Positions 1-12,713 are shown, numbered from the stretch's first letter. The stretch: DNA of 64,000 nucleotides from Symsagittifera roscoffensis (GCF_963678635.1 NC_087071.1:5223624-5287623); one strand, 5' to 3'. Notes: generated by a model from the letters alone, not told the origin. Numbers and translations are program-made.

Positions 1-1532
1 TCTGTGATCTCCGAATGGTGAGAAACGAAACGGTTACTTTCGGGTTACTTTCCCTAAACAACTGTCATTCCCAGGATGAGACATCACATGTTAGATGTTG
101 ACTAACTTACTCAGCCCGAAAAAATGCAACAAGATTACCATTGAGTTTCAAGACCGTTTTCGAGGAGTAAAGCCTTCATCGTGAATTTGGAGTACCTTTT
201 TTAGTTGGAAGTCTTTTTTTATGAATTTTTTTATGAATAAGTTCCAAAATTTTAATGGAATCCATAAAAAATTTCGTGGATTCAGCATACATAAATGTTT
301 TTGGTAACTTTTGTCGCCGCATTAGTTCTTTGAAAAGTCCTCAACCACTGAAATTACCTAAGTGTTTCGGAGCCGCAATTATCAGCAGAGTCCGCAAATT
401 ATAAACAGATTCAGCAAATTTTTTTACACTTAATTAAGCTTGCATTTAAAAAAAACATTACTTATAGTTTGCGTTTAGTAATATCTAGTAAATGCAATAT
501 CTGAAAGCAAGGACAAAAAGCAACATCTAAAGTCGAAATCAGTTTTTAAGATAAGTTTTGAAACTTCTGCTTCTACTATCACTGCTTATTTCTACAGTTC
601 CCTTCATTCCGCATACAGTAGGTGTGCTGTGCGTTTAGCACATCAGTTTTTTTTGCAAATTCCGCAGCAATTTTGCAGAGTCCGCAACATCCGCAAAAAG
701 TAATCGGATTCTGCAATAGTTAAACCGTTAATGCAAGTGTCTTTTGCGCAACAAAATAAGTTTTCGCTTGAAAAAATATTAGGTAGATCTAGAATTGATA
801 TCTAGCAGTTGCAATATGTACGAGCAAAGTTTATGCCACTGTCAGAAACCAAAAGCAAATCCTAAACTTTTCATAAATAAAACTTGTGGATTTAAAAGTA
901 TAAAGTTCACCGCCAGCCTTTTTGGGGATCAAAAGTCAGGGTAGGCGACGAAGCAAAAAAAAACATTATTTTACCACCATAATTTTCCAGCAAACGTTTT
1001 TTTTAAATCATAAATTAGGAAACGAACCTACAAAGTAAATCATTATCTAAGATGAGCAATGAAAAGAACACAGTGCGTGCACGATCTACTATCTAGTCAT
1101 CCAATATCCTGGAACTCAATTTAGATATAAATCCGATATTCTGATTTTTAATACAGTTTTTAATAACTTCATACGATATACTGACACTTAGTAGAAATAT
1201 CTAGCAGCTAAATCCTAGCTCGCTTTCAAAACCTTGAAAACTATATCGCAGCTCACCTGGATGCATGTGATCCTGAAAACTGGGATTTATCTAGGGTTAG
1301 CTGTCTTGTAGGCTTGAGAAATGTACCATGTATAAATTTTTGACCGGTAAAATAATCCGCACATGAGATGCTCAATTGAAATTGTTCTGGACTTAAAGTA
1401 TTATTTTTGTGTATAGTATGTTTTAAAGACTCGTCGTTAAACATAATCTGGTCGAGGAAAGTCGTGATCTAGGGTTTTGCATGTGTTTTTTGTCTTGTTT
1501 ACCTTCAAAAACAACCAAACGACGAAAACTTG
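1..1532 (+). repeat. 1.53-kb tandem repeat unit (left arm)
   Basis: The first 48 bases of the window recur almost exactly at 1,533, so a unit of about 1,532 bp ends there. The same unit occurs twice in the opposite orientation at about 35,590-37,120 and 37,120-38,640. It contains dispersed short motifs of the type TCCGCAA. It also contains a minus-strand open stretch at 1,253-1,444 whose reading frame survives at 37,169-37,438. That frame may be incidental, because the third copy near 35,690 carries indels in it. Confidence 0.75.
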
Positions 1533-3250
1533 TCTGTGATCTCCGAATGGTGAGAAACGAAACTGTTACTTTCGGGTTACTACTCGTTTTATCTTCCACA
1601 CGCTATATAAAGTAAGAAGGAATGTGTTTTTTGTCTCGTATAGTGATAACCAGATCACACAAAATTGCTTGTATCAAAAGGAAGACCTGGATGTTTCTAC
1701 TGTCTTTTAAAGTCGATGGAGTTGCATTCACTTTCAAAAAAAGATAAAACTTTCAAACTCAAAATTAAAAAAAAAAGTATTAAAAACACGCTATTAAAAA
1801 TATAAAGTGATTTGCTTAGCATACAGCAAAAAACTAGAAAACACCAAATGGCTTGCCTCAGCCCTTCAAGGTTGATTTCTGAGACGGTCATTTTTAAACC
1901 TCCATAACTTAACAAAAAAACATGACAAATAAAACGTAATTTAATTATGAGATAAGAAAAACAGTTTTTTTTGAATGAAATAAAAAAAGTTCAGTCAAAA
2001 AAGCTGGGTATAATTATGAATAAATTTTTTCTGGAAAAAAAAATCATCACAGCCGTCACTTTTATTCAATTTAACTCGAAATGGGAAAAAAAAACTTTCA
2101 AAGAGCTGCTACTTGTGTTACAAAAACTCATTTTTGCTAAATTATATTCCAAATAGACAATTTTAGCCAATTCCAAACACCTAAATTTCACTCAAAAATC
2201 ATAGATAGTTGTTTTGATACATCTGGTAGAAAAAAATTAAGTTAAAAACGCATAGTCAAATCATCGAAAACTGACTAAACAATAAAACCATCACAAGCAA
2301 TTTATCCTGCTCTTAAAGTTGCGATTGTTGATGAAAGTCACTGAATGTTTGTCCTCGGGGTTGTTCGACTTTTCAATTTAGGTATTTTGACTAACCATTT
2401 TTGATGAACGTGTTTCAATCAACTGAAATTTTTTAAAATAGTTATTAGTTGGCTGCTTCAATTTAAAAGCAAAATTCACCTGTTACTTTTTTTCGTTAAG
2501 TAAGGGTTGCCAATATGGCCAGTTTGGGATAATTAGCGCGCATATATTTCGCGCTATTAACGTGTAAGCGGAGTTTTAACACTTATTAAGACCGTTCCAA
2601 ATTGGTTGAAGCAGGCTATTTACGTAAACGCAACTTTATTAGGAGAGGAATCTATCACTTTGTACATCATATGAAATGATGGGTTATGTTAAGTAAAAAA
2701 ACCAAAAACCTCTACCGGTTGTTTTTCCTTTTTTCTTTGGAAACTGCTTCAATTTGTGTTGGAAGCAAACATTACTTCATAGACTTGAAAAAGCCAACAG
2801 AACAATCAGGGCTTCGCCGGGATAAAATCATTTTTGTTTGTTTCGTTCTAGACTTTTTGAATTAGCGTTCTCAATAAGTCTTAAGACGATTAAACTATTT
2901 GAAGCGCTGAAGTGAAATGAAACTTCAGTTGTATTTTTTTTGTAGTACATTGAACCCAATGAATTCAATTTTAGTTTTAGGTTCTAAAATTTTTCACTTT
3001 CCCATATTTTATTTATTTTAACCATATGCCAACTTCTTTCAGTGGGATTTTCGTCAATCGGTTTTTTGTCAATTTATTATAGGGAATTGTTTTGAAGATG
3101 ACTGTTTTCTTTTCAGTGCGTTTATTTTTTCACCGGGATTATTTTTAAAGTAGCTGGGTTTTGTTGTTTCAAATATGGCTGCTTTTCTTATCAAAATATG
3201 ATTCTTTTTTCATACAGACTGAAAAGTATTCAAAATAGCTGCTATTTGAT

Positions 3251-3502
3251 ATGCGTTTGTTCAGAAACCTAATGCTTACATTGGCCTTCAGCTTAGATGT
3301 TTCCTTAGCGTGGGAAAATGGTGTACAAGACAGTTCAACTCCTCGAGATTGTCGTCTGCCACGGAGGTTCAACCACTATAGCCAGAGATGTGAATACATC
3401 AAATGCACTCCCCTGCCTGAATGTCCTAGGAACTTGCATTGCGACTCAAGTGTGCCAAGTTTAAATTTTTTGAGCATTCGCAGCAGACGAACAAAAAAAT
3501 AA
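3251..3502 (+). pseudogene. Secreted cysteine-rich peptide, copy A, 3' end shifted
   Basis: This open frame of 83 codons starts with a signal peptide of about 20 residues (MRLFRNLMLTLAF, ending VSLA before WE). A short mature peptide with five of the family's six cysteines follows. It is the partner of copy C at 33,385-33,606, to which it is very similar up to the penultimate cysteine. Copy C has the 8-base block GACTCAAG twice in tandem; here it occurs once (3,443-3,450). The loss shifts the frame, removes the last cysteine and adds a basic tail ending RRTKK. It could be a non-functional copy or one with a new C terminus. I do not recognise a named family. Role unknown; secretion is inferred from the signal peptide. 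Confidence 0.65.
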
Positions 3503-5039
3503 AAACTAGCAAAGGAATTAAACTTGCTAGAGTCCTAGTATGAAAAACTTTTTTCATAAATGAAAGCGTTGTAAATACTGATACAATTTTGTGTGTTTTG
3601 GTTATTTCGCCAAATTTTTTCTAAATAATTGTAAACGTCTTCTTTCCCTTGATATGGAAAAAACTATGCGATAGTAGAAGCGCATGTAGAAAGCAGCTGT
3701 TCATATTCAGTTTTGTAGCCTCCAAAATTTATGATGTAATGGTTTTTTTTTCAATTATGATGGCTATATTTCTTAACATTTGAAGAGTTTTCCTTGTGTA
3801 AAAAAACTTGAGTCAAAACACTACACGTACCTGAGATTGGGTCGGGGCTTTTCTGTTAGAAAGAAATCTTCTCTTGCCCCATGTCCATCATGTAGGAGGT
3901 GACGTCCACAAAACCATAATTCTTTAAATTTCTTTTTGAAAAAGTGATTTTGAACCTATTTGTTAAAACGGAGACTAATTAATTTTCTCCTATTGAATTT
4001 TTGGAAAAAAAAACATGAAAATAGAAATAGATTTTGAATCGCCTGTATCCCCATACGCGTAATTTGCAGAATTCAAGATACATTTGATTAGACTGTATCC
4101 AATTTTTACAATCTCGATAAACCTTCAATGTGTTAATCGCTCAAACAAATTAGAAAAATGATACTTCGCAATTCTCATTCTTGCAGGAAATTTTGCTGAC
4201 AAAAAGAGATCTTTGCTCTTCCGAACATAGATTTGGTAGTAAGGGGGGTCTTATCTTGATTTTTTAGGCCTGTCGGTACCTAAATACCTAATAGCACTTA
4301 AAAAAACGCCAATCGTACCGATTTTCATTACGCCTCAGCAAGTTTGAACAAAACAGCAGCTAAAAAGTTTGCTTGAACTATTAATAAGATGACCCCTGTT
4401 AGGAAAATCAAGAAAAAATAAAATTCTCGGCACGCTATGACAATCGTAAGTAGATAATGTGAATCTCAAATCAAATCGGAAAAAAAATGTGTAATTTTTG
4501 TTTCTTTCTCAAAAGGTAGCAGATTTAGAACACAAAGTAAAAGTTCTTCAGAAAAGGATGTGCATTCTGGGATACCAGGCTGATCACTTCACTTATCGAT
4601 AAAAATGCCGCAGCAGAGAACATTTGGTTTTCCCTGAGATAAAGTTAATGATAAGTCATCGATCAGTCCATGTTACTGAAAGGGCAGCAAAAACAAAGTG
4701 GACGATGAATATATTAGTGTAGTCAACCGGAACTAGAAACTTTTAATCCTATCAATAACTAGAAAGTTTTAACCCTAGCATGCTTTTTTTTACTTATGCG
4801 AGAAATTAAATAGGCGGCAAACCACTGGTGAAATAAATGAACGTAACTCAAGTCGAGCACCCTACAAAACTTCACCCATCCTAGAACTAACTGTTTTTGA
4901 GGTTTGTGGTTAGAAAGTTTCAAAACACTGCCGTTAAAACACTTTGAATGGATTGTAAAACCAAAGAAACTGATAGAATTTTTCCGTATTTTTTTTAGTT
5001 TGTGCAGTTAAATTTTTTGTGATGGTAGTTTTTATCGTA

Positions 5040-5395
5040 TCTGTACAAAACAGTCCGGAAAAGCATGAAAATGAACGAAAAAACAGTCCAATACAAAACA
5101 ATCCGAAAAACAGTCCCAAGTAAAAATTGTTTTAACATGCCGGCATGCCGAAAATTGTCCTTTGTTCAGCAAGCCTAATGAAAAAAATAGTGACCGCCGA
5201 AGTCGCGCCAACGTGTTGCGAGCTTGCCAACAGAGGGTAGGACTTAAAAGGAAATTTAGATCCGGTTATCGCCGCAAGGCGACCTTAAACCGGACTGTTT
5301 TGTATTGGACTTTTTTTTTCCTCAATTACATGATTTTTGGGACTATTTTGTATTGGACTGTTTTGTATGGGACTGTTTTGTATATGCACCGAAAA
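5040..5395. mobile_element. Foldback/MITE-like palindromic element
   Basis: The left side (5,040-5,120) repeats the motif CAGTCCAATACAAAACA and variants. The right side (5,295-5,390) repeats its complement TGTTTTGTATTGGACTG four times. The two sides can pair into a long imperfect stem around a core containing a GC-rich block near 5,200-5,285. The element sits exactly where the similarity between the two arms of the large inverted duplication stops, so it may be an insertion or a breakpoint. Apparent open frames across it simply translate the repeats. Confidence 0.5.
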
Positions 5396-5469
5396 ACTAG
5401 GTGGATTAAATATCGATTTTTTACAGTTTCAGCGAAATCAATTACTCGCTTAACTCGCAAAACAGTGAA

Positions 5470-7850
5470 ATTATAAAATGATATATAGGTGAGGGTAGAG
5501 AAGAAGAAGAGTTTTTCTACTTAAAATCGCGTTGGCTTTTGGCTTCGGTGTTACCATAGGAGTTTTGAACAAAAAATGGTAGGTTTTCAAGTAACATCTG
5601 TGAAGTGTTAGTATGTTTGAGATGATTACTACGAATGAGTCGTGATGAGGATGGTCGGTCGTGTAAGAGTCTAGGTGGAATAAAAGATTAGTTTCTTTTC
5701 ATTGGGATGCGTTTTGCACGACTGGAATTGTTACGAATGGATGATTTGAAAGATTCTTACGGTGAAGCTGAGTGGGTTTAATGATTGATAATTAGTTGTC
5801 GGTTAAAGTTGGAAAGTTTTTTGTTGTTGGATAAATTTGTCGAGGTCGTTTTAGTTGTGGTGAAGTTTTTGTTGATATTTGATAAAATTGTCAAGATGTT
5901 ATTAGAAAAAGTGGAAAGAATGGGGGTTGAAAGAAAGGGTTACTCGCGAATTGGGGAGTTAATAGGACAAAATGTAATTGTAAAATTTTGATGGGGCTTG
6001 GTACAGAGTCCAAAACTTTGTCATGGGTGTCAAAGACGGGGTTATTTAGAGAGTTTTAAGTATCAAAAACTGTTTTTATAGAATCATCGGAGGGCATGTG
6101 AAGTGATTTAGATTAGAATTTCGAAAAAATGGGGCTGAAAACTGGCAAGGAAGAAAAAGAGAGGTCGGAATGAAAGTGACAGAGTGTTGACCTTAAAGGA
6201 TGGAAGGGCAAACGGGAGAACGGTTGAGAGGTCCAAACTGGTATCTCACCGTGGGCTGAAAACATTTTTGTTCTGAGAACGAATTTTTATCGTTTGAGGT
6301 TGTTATATTATTTATTTCATCAGTGTTTTGGGCTGATCTGCTATTTGTGAAATTGGTCTTCGTTTTTGTTTCATTTTGCTGCTGTATTTGGCATGGTACA
6401 AAAGTTGTTGCCCGTCGTTTTGGGGTGCTATTTATTGATGGCTGTGGGTGTAGTATTAGTATTGTTTTTTTTTCAATCGCATGTGATTGGTTTGTTGATA
6501 ATGTCCTACTGTTTTCGTTTTCATTGGCGTCTTATAGTTTTTCTGATAGATGCTGAGAAACTTTCAAAAAAATCTTCCCTAATATTTTACTTCCTACGCT
6601 GGCTTGTCTGTTGACTAATGATTGGATTGCTCTTGTGTTTTAGGGATTGAAAATAGAAATCCTACGAAATTAGACATTGCGTATAAAATTATCAATCTTT
6701 CTAGGATGTAAAATAGCCATCCTATAAACGCGAGTAATTCGCTTTTGATATGAAAAAAAATATGTATAAATATTGTTTGGAGGTATGTTTTGTGGGCAAA
6801 TTTTTTCTCCCTTGAGGAAATTTTTAATCGGTCTTGTTGAAAAACTTTTTGTTAATTGTGAGTTACTGATGGATCCATGTCGTCAGGGGATCGTTCCATA
6901 TCTTGTATGACTTTGTGATCCTAGTGTATGAGGTTTGACAAAGGTGTTAAGTTTTTTGCAGTAAAACGATTAACTACTTGCGATAATTAAATAATAGAGA
7001 ACTTGTTGAGTTCTATTGTGTTAGAAGTTAGTCGATTATGGTGGTAGTAAAAAAACCATCGTCTTCGTTTCTTCTTTTCGGTAATTTCAAAGGGTAGTGA
7101 AGTTAATAAAAATGATATCCAGGAGAGGGTAGAGAGGAGGAAGTGTTCATCTACGTATACGTTGCAAAAACTGACTATAGAGAATCGTCGGTGGGCATGT
7201 GATATTAGGTGAAAATTTCAAAAAAAAAGGCTAAGAACTGGCAAGGAAAGAAGAAGGGATGTCGGAAATGGAAGTGACGGTGGATAAGCGGGAGAATGGT
7301 TGAGATATCCAAATTGGCGGCTCATCGTGGGCTGGAAACATTATTGTTCTGAGAACGAATTTTTATCGTTTGAGGTTGTTCTATTATTTGCTCTCATGTT
7401 CCTCGTTCCTCAGTATTTTGTGGCTGATCTGCTATGCTATATACGCTGGTCTGCGTTTTTTTCATTATTCTGCTGGACTCTGCATGGTTTTAAATTTGTA
7501 GCCCTGTAGTTTTGGGGTGCTGTTCTTTGGGACTGTGGGTGTAGTATTTGTATTGTTTTTTTTGTATCGTATGTTAATGGTTTGTTGATAGTTTCTTACA
7601 GTTTTCGTTATTTTTTGGGTCCAATAAATTTTTGATAGATGTTGAGATCCATAGATTTGATAGATCCTCTCAATGGTTTTCTTCCTACGCTGGCTTGTCT
7701 GTTGACTTATGTGCAAATTACACTTAAGTTTTCTTTTCCCCTAAGGAATGAAAATAAAAATCCTACGAAATTAGACATTGCGTATAAAAGTTTCAATAGT
7801 TCTAGGATGCAAAATGACCATCCTACAAAATTAGTAATTCGGTTTTGACT
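5470..7850 (+). repeat. Two diverged direct repeats
   Basis: The segment 5,470-6,755 recurs in shortened form at 7,100-7,850. The shared landmarks are AATGATAT..AGGGTAGAGA at 5,478 and 7,109, AACTGGCAAGGAA at 6,141 and 7,229, and AAATCCTACGAAATTAGACA at 6,658 and 7,758. The second copy has lost roughly 0.5 kb near its start. No protein family is recognisable in any frame. The stretch 6,755-7,100 between them holds nothing I can name. The second copy runs directly into the Polinton fragment at 7,853. Confidence 0.6.
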
Positions 7851-7852
7851 CG

Positions 7853-8880
7853 GCATGAGCAACCGTGTGAAAAATTTTATCAACTACATGTAAAAAAGCA
7901 ACAGTTTGGGTGGCAATTTTATCAAGTACAGTCGGTTAAATTTCACCTTCTCCAAAGCAATGAAGGAAATAATTTCTACCAAAGAATGAGTTTTTATTTC
8001 ACTATTTGGACCGAGTGGATCCAGATAGTTGCCTTTTATTTTTGATTGCCTAAAAGTTGGAACATTTCAACCAAATTTTGACAAAGTTTTTTTTTTTTTT
8101 TCAACTTTATCAACCTCTTTATGGACGAATGCAAAAAACAAACCTTAAATTCATCCATAGATGTTACTTTGAACTGATTGATAACCTTTTCAAAAGTAGA
8201 ACAAAACAACTGTTAATATTTGATGTCAAGAAAAGTTTCAATTTCTCAGCAGTTCGTAAAAATTTCTACCGCTGGAAGACACAGGGCACTGAAGAAAATA
8301 TATATTAAGCATAGTTTGTTTCATCAAAAATATTTGAGAAGACATGTTAAGTTAATAAATACTTATATAGTCCCGTTCAAGCCACCGATAGATGTTTTAC
8401 AAATCATTACATTAAGTCAACAACTAGGTCTAGGATCACAATTGAAAGAGTGGTATTAAGATGCAACATCTATTCCTTATGGTCATTTACTCATTGATTT
8501 ATTCAAAAAATAAACAGTTGTTTCGTTAAGATTTTGAACAAACAGTTATTCAACTCCATCAAAATTTTATTTACCGGCAGGAACACTGCAAAGTTTTTGG
8601 ACGATGGGCATACAATACGTCTCTATACTCCCAATTTTTAAACATTTTCTCAAAAACTTCAAAAACAATCCATATTCGATTGTTCAAAAATTTTCATTCA
8701 GTTCCTCGGCGGATGGCTAACAAATTTGCTACCAGGCGAGCTACAGGATCACCGGAAAAGTAACGTAAAAAAAAATCGAAGAAAAATAGAGAACTCACGC
8801 GAAGAAGGACTTCACTGCCTAAAAGAAAAACCACTTTAAGTTCGCCAAAATGCTTACAATTATTATATCTTATCACTTAT
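7853..8880 (+). pseudogene. Polinton packaging ATPase remnant (copy P1)
   Basis: This is a decayed copy of the A32/FtsK-type packaging ATPase carried by Polintons; the same gene lies at 51,862-52,735. Before it is the tail of the small membrane-protein gene (7,853-7,960, compare 51,780-51,864). The Walker A region near 8,013-8,030 still reads GPS-GS, but a stop codon follows at once and the GK(S/T) residues are lost. Further along, fragments of the conserved C-terminal half remain, such as LSQQLGLGSQLKEWY near 8,412-8,459. Several frameshifts and stops make a functional product impossible. Confidence 0.7.
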
Positions 8881-8893
8881 TTTGTCATTAAAC

Positions 8894-10195
8894 GATGGAT
8901 CAAAGTATGGATCAATTCTTTCTTAGTCCTTACTCAGTTTATCAATCACAAAGTACGCGACCAAAAAAAAGGAACAAAAGCAAGAAAAAGAGGAGATGGT
9001 ACGTTAGATTTTGATTATTTTTACAGTGCTGTAAATGCGAGCTTGAAAGCGAGTAACAATAAGCATCCTATTGATTTAGTTTTGACTTCTCCCAGAGTTA
9101 AATTAACTCAGTCAGAGAATATGAAATTAGAGAATCGAGACTTTTGTTGACTTTGTGTGTTCACTAAAGCGAAAAAATACCGACTTTCCAGATATTTACT
9201 TTACATTTTGGAAGCAACTCAAATTCCACCTTAACTTGTTTTCAATAAGAATGCCAAAGCAAAAGAAAATGGAACTTGGATTTTTTTCAAAATCTGAAAA
9301 TGTAGGTCTGAAAAGTTGTTTTCCAGGGGTAGTGCTGCGTACGGTTCTGTGCGAAACTTGAGTAAAGCAAGCGGTTTGCAAAAAGTAAGTAGATCAACTA
9401 TTACAAACCAAGACATCGTACACAAAGTTTTGACCTCAATTTAGATTTTCTGGAGACTACAAGCTTTTTCAAACTGTATTGAAGAAATTTGTTGTACAGA
9501 CTTGGGTTGGGTAAACTAGCGAAAAAAAACAATGGAGTCAAACTTTAATTGGTCGCTATTGATTTTTTTTTACGATTTGTCAAAGTTCAAACAATGAAAA
9601 AAAATCTGCCAAAGACACTTTGCAAGCTTTCAAAAAAGGTTTCTCAAAAAAAACTTCTGAAAAACTTTGGGTTGATAATGGATCAGAACTTTCAAAGGGG
9701 GAACTTTCAAAAAGTCTTGCAAGGAGAAAGACGTTGGAGTTTACTCTAAAAGTAGTGAAACAAAAGCTGCAATTGCAGAGGGAACCATTCAATAATTAAA
9801 ACACATAATTCACCGCTACATAGAAGACCATGGTGAAAAATTTATTCACAAGTTACCTCAATTCTTCACAAGAATTGTTGCATTAATAGATCTATTGGGA
9901 AAAATCCTAGAGATGTCAAGAATAGTGATTTCCACTCAAATCTGTACAATATACCTCCAACAAGGAATTAAAAATTAAAATTCAAAGTTGGAGAAAGACT
10001 GAGAATTTCAAAGAATGATAATTCTTTTCAAAAAGGATGCAAACCATATTTTGCCGATGAAATTTTTGAAATTTCGGCAATATCTACAAAAAAGCTTCCT
10101 GCATACGTCACCATAGATCCGCCTGACAAAGAAGAAATTCTAGGAAAAAGAGCTGAGAAAATGTTCAAATTAAAGATAAATCAATTTTCAAACTA
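8894..10195 (+). pseudogene. Polinton retroviral-type integrase remnant (copy P1)
   Basis: The N terminus is preserved (MDQSMDQFFLSPYS at 8,894) and continues into a basic stretch, then the frame is lost. Fragments of the rve core follow at about 9,540-9,790, including a WVDNGSE-like block at the position of the second catalytic aspartate. The C-terminal part near 9,985-10,190 matches the integrase tail at 54,580-54,780. Compared with the copy at 52,780-54,800, the segment carrying the first catalytic aspartate is shortened or lost. Integrases of this type insert Polinton DNA and create short target duplications. This copy is dead. Confidence 0.65.
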
Positions 10196-10216
10196 AATGT
10201 CTATCGATCAGTTGTC

Positions 10217-10858
10217 ATGGATTCTTTTACTATTGAGTTAGTTTCAAACGCTACTTTTAATTGTTATCCGGAAAATAGTCTGACTTCTTTTACAAATGTT
10301 CTACCCGAACAAATACATTTGAAAGGAGAATGGGAGGCTGCTATTTCAGAAATATCATATGCTTCATTCTACCAAAACGTTACTAAGGGAAAGTCTACTT
10401 TCGCAGATGGTGGCTAAACTTCTGAGGAGAAATGAAAGATTGAACCGATGTATATTGAAGCCATGAACAAAAAAATTCGAGAATGTCCAAGTGCTAAAGC
10501 TTTTGAATATAACGCAACCTATGTGACAGTAAGTAAAATTACATAGAATATTGCCTTTCATCTACCTGAGAATCAATCAGTGTTCAGTATTCAAAGTTCT
10601 GACTTGAGTTGCAAATTATAACAAAACCAAAGTGTGTTTAATTTTGAAGGAAAAGATCCACATTATCCTCAGTATTCTTACGACATTATCATAATAAGTT
10701 ATTTGATGATATATAGTGATATTAAAGAATATAAGATAATCGTTGATACTAATACTCTCTTTTTGCGTTGTATTCCCTTCATATCCAAAGTAAAAAGTGG
10801 AGATATACTTTCTACAGGACAGTATATGAAGTCTAAACTTTTAAGTCTAAACTTTTAA
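10217..10858 (+). pseudogene. Polinton structural (F54H12.2-like) protein remnant (copy P1)
   Basis: The start is clear: ATG at 10,217 and then MDSFTIELVSNATFNCYPEN, with 66 codons open before a stop. Further blocks of the same protein continue to 10,858, for example the stretch with SYDIIIIS and FISKVKSGDILSTGQYM. Homologous blocks lie at 54,825-55,490 and 59,095-59,760. Proteins of this family are widespread in animal Polintons and are usually listed as F54H12.2-like. A minor-capsid or other virion role is plausible but not shown by this sequence. The gene follows the integrase directly, as in the other copies. Confidence 0.65.
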
Positions 10859-11898
10859 AGAGTCCAAAGGTAACCCGGGTTTGCATTTTTGATCTCGTGG
10901 TCTAAACAAACACCGGCTTCTTTTCCAGTTCCCCCCCCCCTTCAAATTCAATTTTGAAAAGTTTAATTAACGTTGTCACCTTGTAATGAAAATTGGCGTG
11001 GTGAACAAATTGACAACTGTGAACAGAGTTATCGATGAAGTTTTCATTTTTATTTTCAAATTTATCTCAATTCTTGTTTCGTACAATTGCTACGTCTTAC
11101 ATTGAAAAAAACTTTTTCTTTTCACTTAATAGTTTATCTTTTTAATTGTTCTCTAGTTTTTGCAATTTGGCATTTGAACATTTTCTTATTTGATTTTACT
11201 GTCAGCCACTTTTACTATCACCGTTCGCTCATTACTCCTCCCCTCTCACAATCGAGTAAGGGGGGATTCAATGGTTGAAGGGGGAGGTATTTGATTGGGT
11301 TCGTTGAACGGGGAGATTTTTTTTTTGGTGAAAAGTGTGGTGGTTGAACAGGGGGACGACTCAACGTAATTTCCGCCAGCTCCATTCCCCACTTTACCCA
11401 CACCCCAGTTCCCACTCCTCAGTTATCCCCCCGCATCCTCTACACTCCGTTTACTGCACGTGGGGTGGGTTGGGGGAGTTAAAATAATCAGGGGGTTAAC
11501 ACGAGGGATTGCAAAGAGCGCTACAACAAGAAAGCAGCCAGAAATATGATAATTTTGTGTCTTGATTTCGTTTTTTTTTTGTTTGAATAAGTTTAATAAT
11601 AAGTTTAAGATTTCTAACTGACTTGTCGTAGTTTTGCAGAAGAAGCCCAACAAGCTGAGTAAACATTTTTGTGTTGAAAAATTTCGATTTTTACGGATTG
11701 ATTTTGTGAGAAAAAAATGGATTATAAAGGTAAAAGAAAAGTTTAAATTTAAATATTTTCTTTTGAAAAAAATAAAATAAACAGAAGTCCTTCAAAGGTG
11801 AATTTTAGGCTTAAAGCTGGCATAATAATTCGATTGTTTTTTGTAATGTTTTTGTCACTAAAATGCACCATAAGTGATTATTATCGATGCAACTCCAG
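10859..11898. other. Gene-free stretch with G-rich segment
   Basis: No gene is supported here. Around 11,255-11,360 the plus strand has several runs of four to six G (for example near 11,260, 11,280 and 11,310), which could form a G-quadruplex. C-rich runs follow to about 11,430 and further G runs at about 11,460-11,505. The stretch ends at the LTR start at 11,899. Confidence 0.5.
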
Positions 11899-12296
11899 TG
11901 TAACAGTCGCCTACTTAAGTAACATATGAGGTAAAAGAAAAATAGGCCCTATAACCATTGGCTCAAGAGTCAGGGACACTATCTCTTGCGTTTTTCTACC
12001 TGAAATGGTCGGAGCCAATTCGGTACACATGCGACATGAGACTAAAATTGTTACCGCTTAAAGGGAACTACCAAAATACCCCCCACTCTAGAAAAAATGA
12101 ACATACCCATACTTGGTCTCAAAATACCTAAAACACGCGAACACCGTTAAAAACAGGGTCGGAACAATCCGCTACTTTTTATTAGACAGTAAACCTTTGA
12201 TCCATTTCAGATGGATCAACCTAAAACTCTCCTTACCTCGAAATAACAAAGTAAAACACACCCAAGAAATTTAAATTGAGTACTCACATACCGGCA
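11899..12296 (-). repeat. 3' LTR (left end of element)
   Basis: It begins TGTAACAG and ends CCGGCA. It aligns along its whole length with 27,398-27,804, sharing for example GGCCCTATAACCATTGGCTC, GGTCGGAGCCAATTCGGTAC and GGGTCGGAACAATCCG. Differences are frequent but moderate, so the insertion is not recent. Because the coding blocks are on the minus strand, this is the downstream LTR. Confidence 0.85.
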
Positions 12297-12713
12297 AATC
12301 GATGTCCTCATCGCGTGTCGTCGTCTGCCAGTTAGCCCCCAGAATGTTAAGTGTTGTTCAAGATACAGTTCCAGTGGTCATTTACAGAAGTTTGCAGCAG
12401 ATTTAACTTTATCTACACCCCAAAATTCACAACCATGCAAAATTGTCTCATTATCGCTAAGCAGCAATCAAAATCTGCATACACATGCACCCTAAATTTT
12501 CGCTTTGCAAGCTAATGATTATCTTTTTGATCTTGTACAATCAGAAAATTGTCATGCAGCATTTTGATTTTTATAATAGATATAGCATAATATTAACAAA
12601 ATTTTGATTCATTAAAATTTCTTCTCCTTGACCTCGGATTTCACCCGAGTTCACACTCAAGATCCTTTCCTTTCCCTGATCAAGACTCAAGAATCCTTCA
12701 TTGAGCATCCTGC
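12297..12713. other. Non-coding stretch between second coding track and 3' LTR
   Basis: No gene is supported. The part next to the LTR (12,297-12,345) is GC-rich and contains GTTAGCCCCCAG. The rest is A+T-rich. A purine tract just before the LTR on the minus strand, expected of an LTR element, is not evident. Confidence 0.45.

Larger units (their letters stand above)
1..5041 (+). repeat. Left arm of large inverted duplication
   Basis: This stretch reads as the diverged reverse complement of 31,745-37,120. Matching landmarks are spread along the whole arm. They include the paired peptide genes at 3,251 and 33,606, a 48-codon near-identical open stretch at 1,971 and 34,884, and the boundary sequences near 4,925 and 31,857. 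Small indels and substitutions are scattered throughout, so the duplication is old. Inside it the only supported gene is the cysteine-rich peptide at 3,251-3,502. The stretches 1,600-3,250 and 3,510-5,040 hold no other supported gene. A short conserved hairpin (arms TAGCGCG and CGCGCTA) lies near 2,535-2,560. Confidence 0.85.

Noticed and set aside
4934-5476. Small proteins with repeated GTVLY/GLFC patterns
   Set aside because: They translate the inverted repeats of the foldback element.
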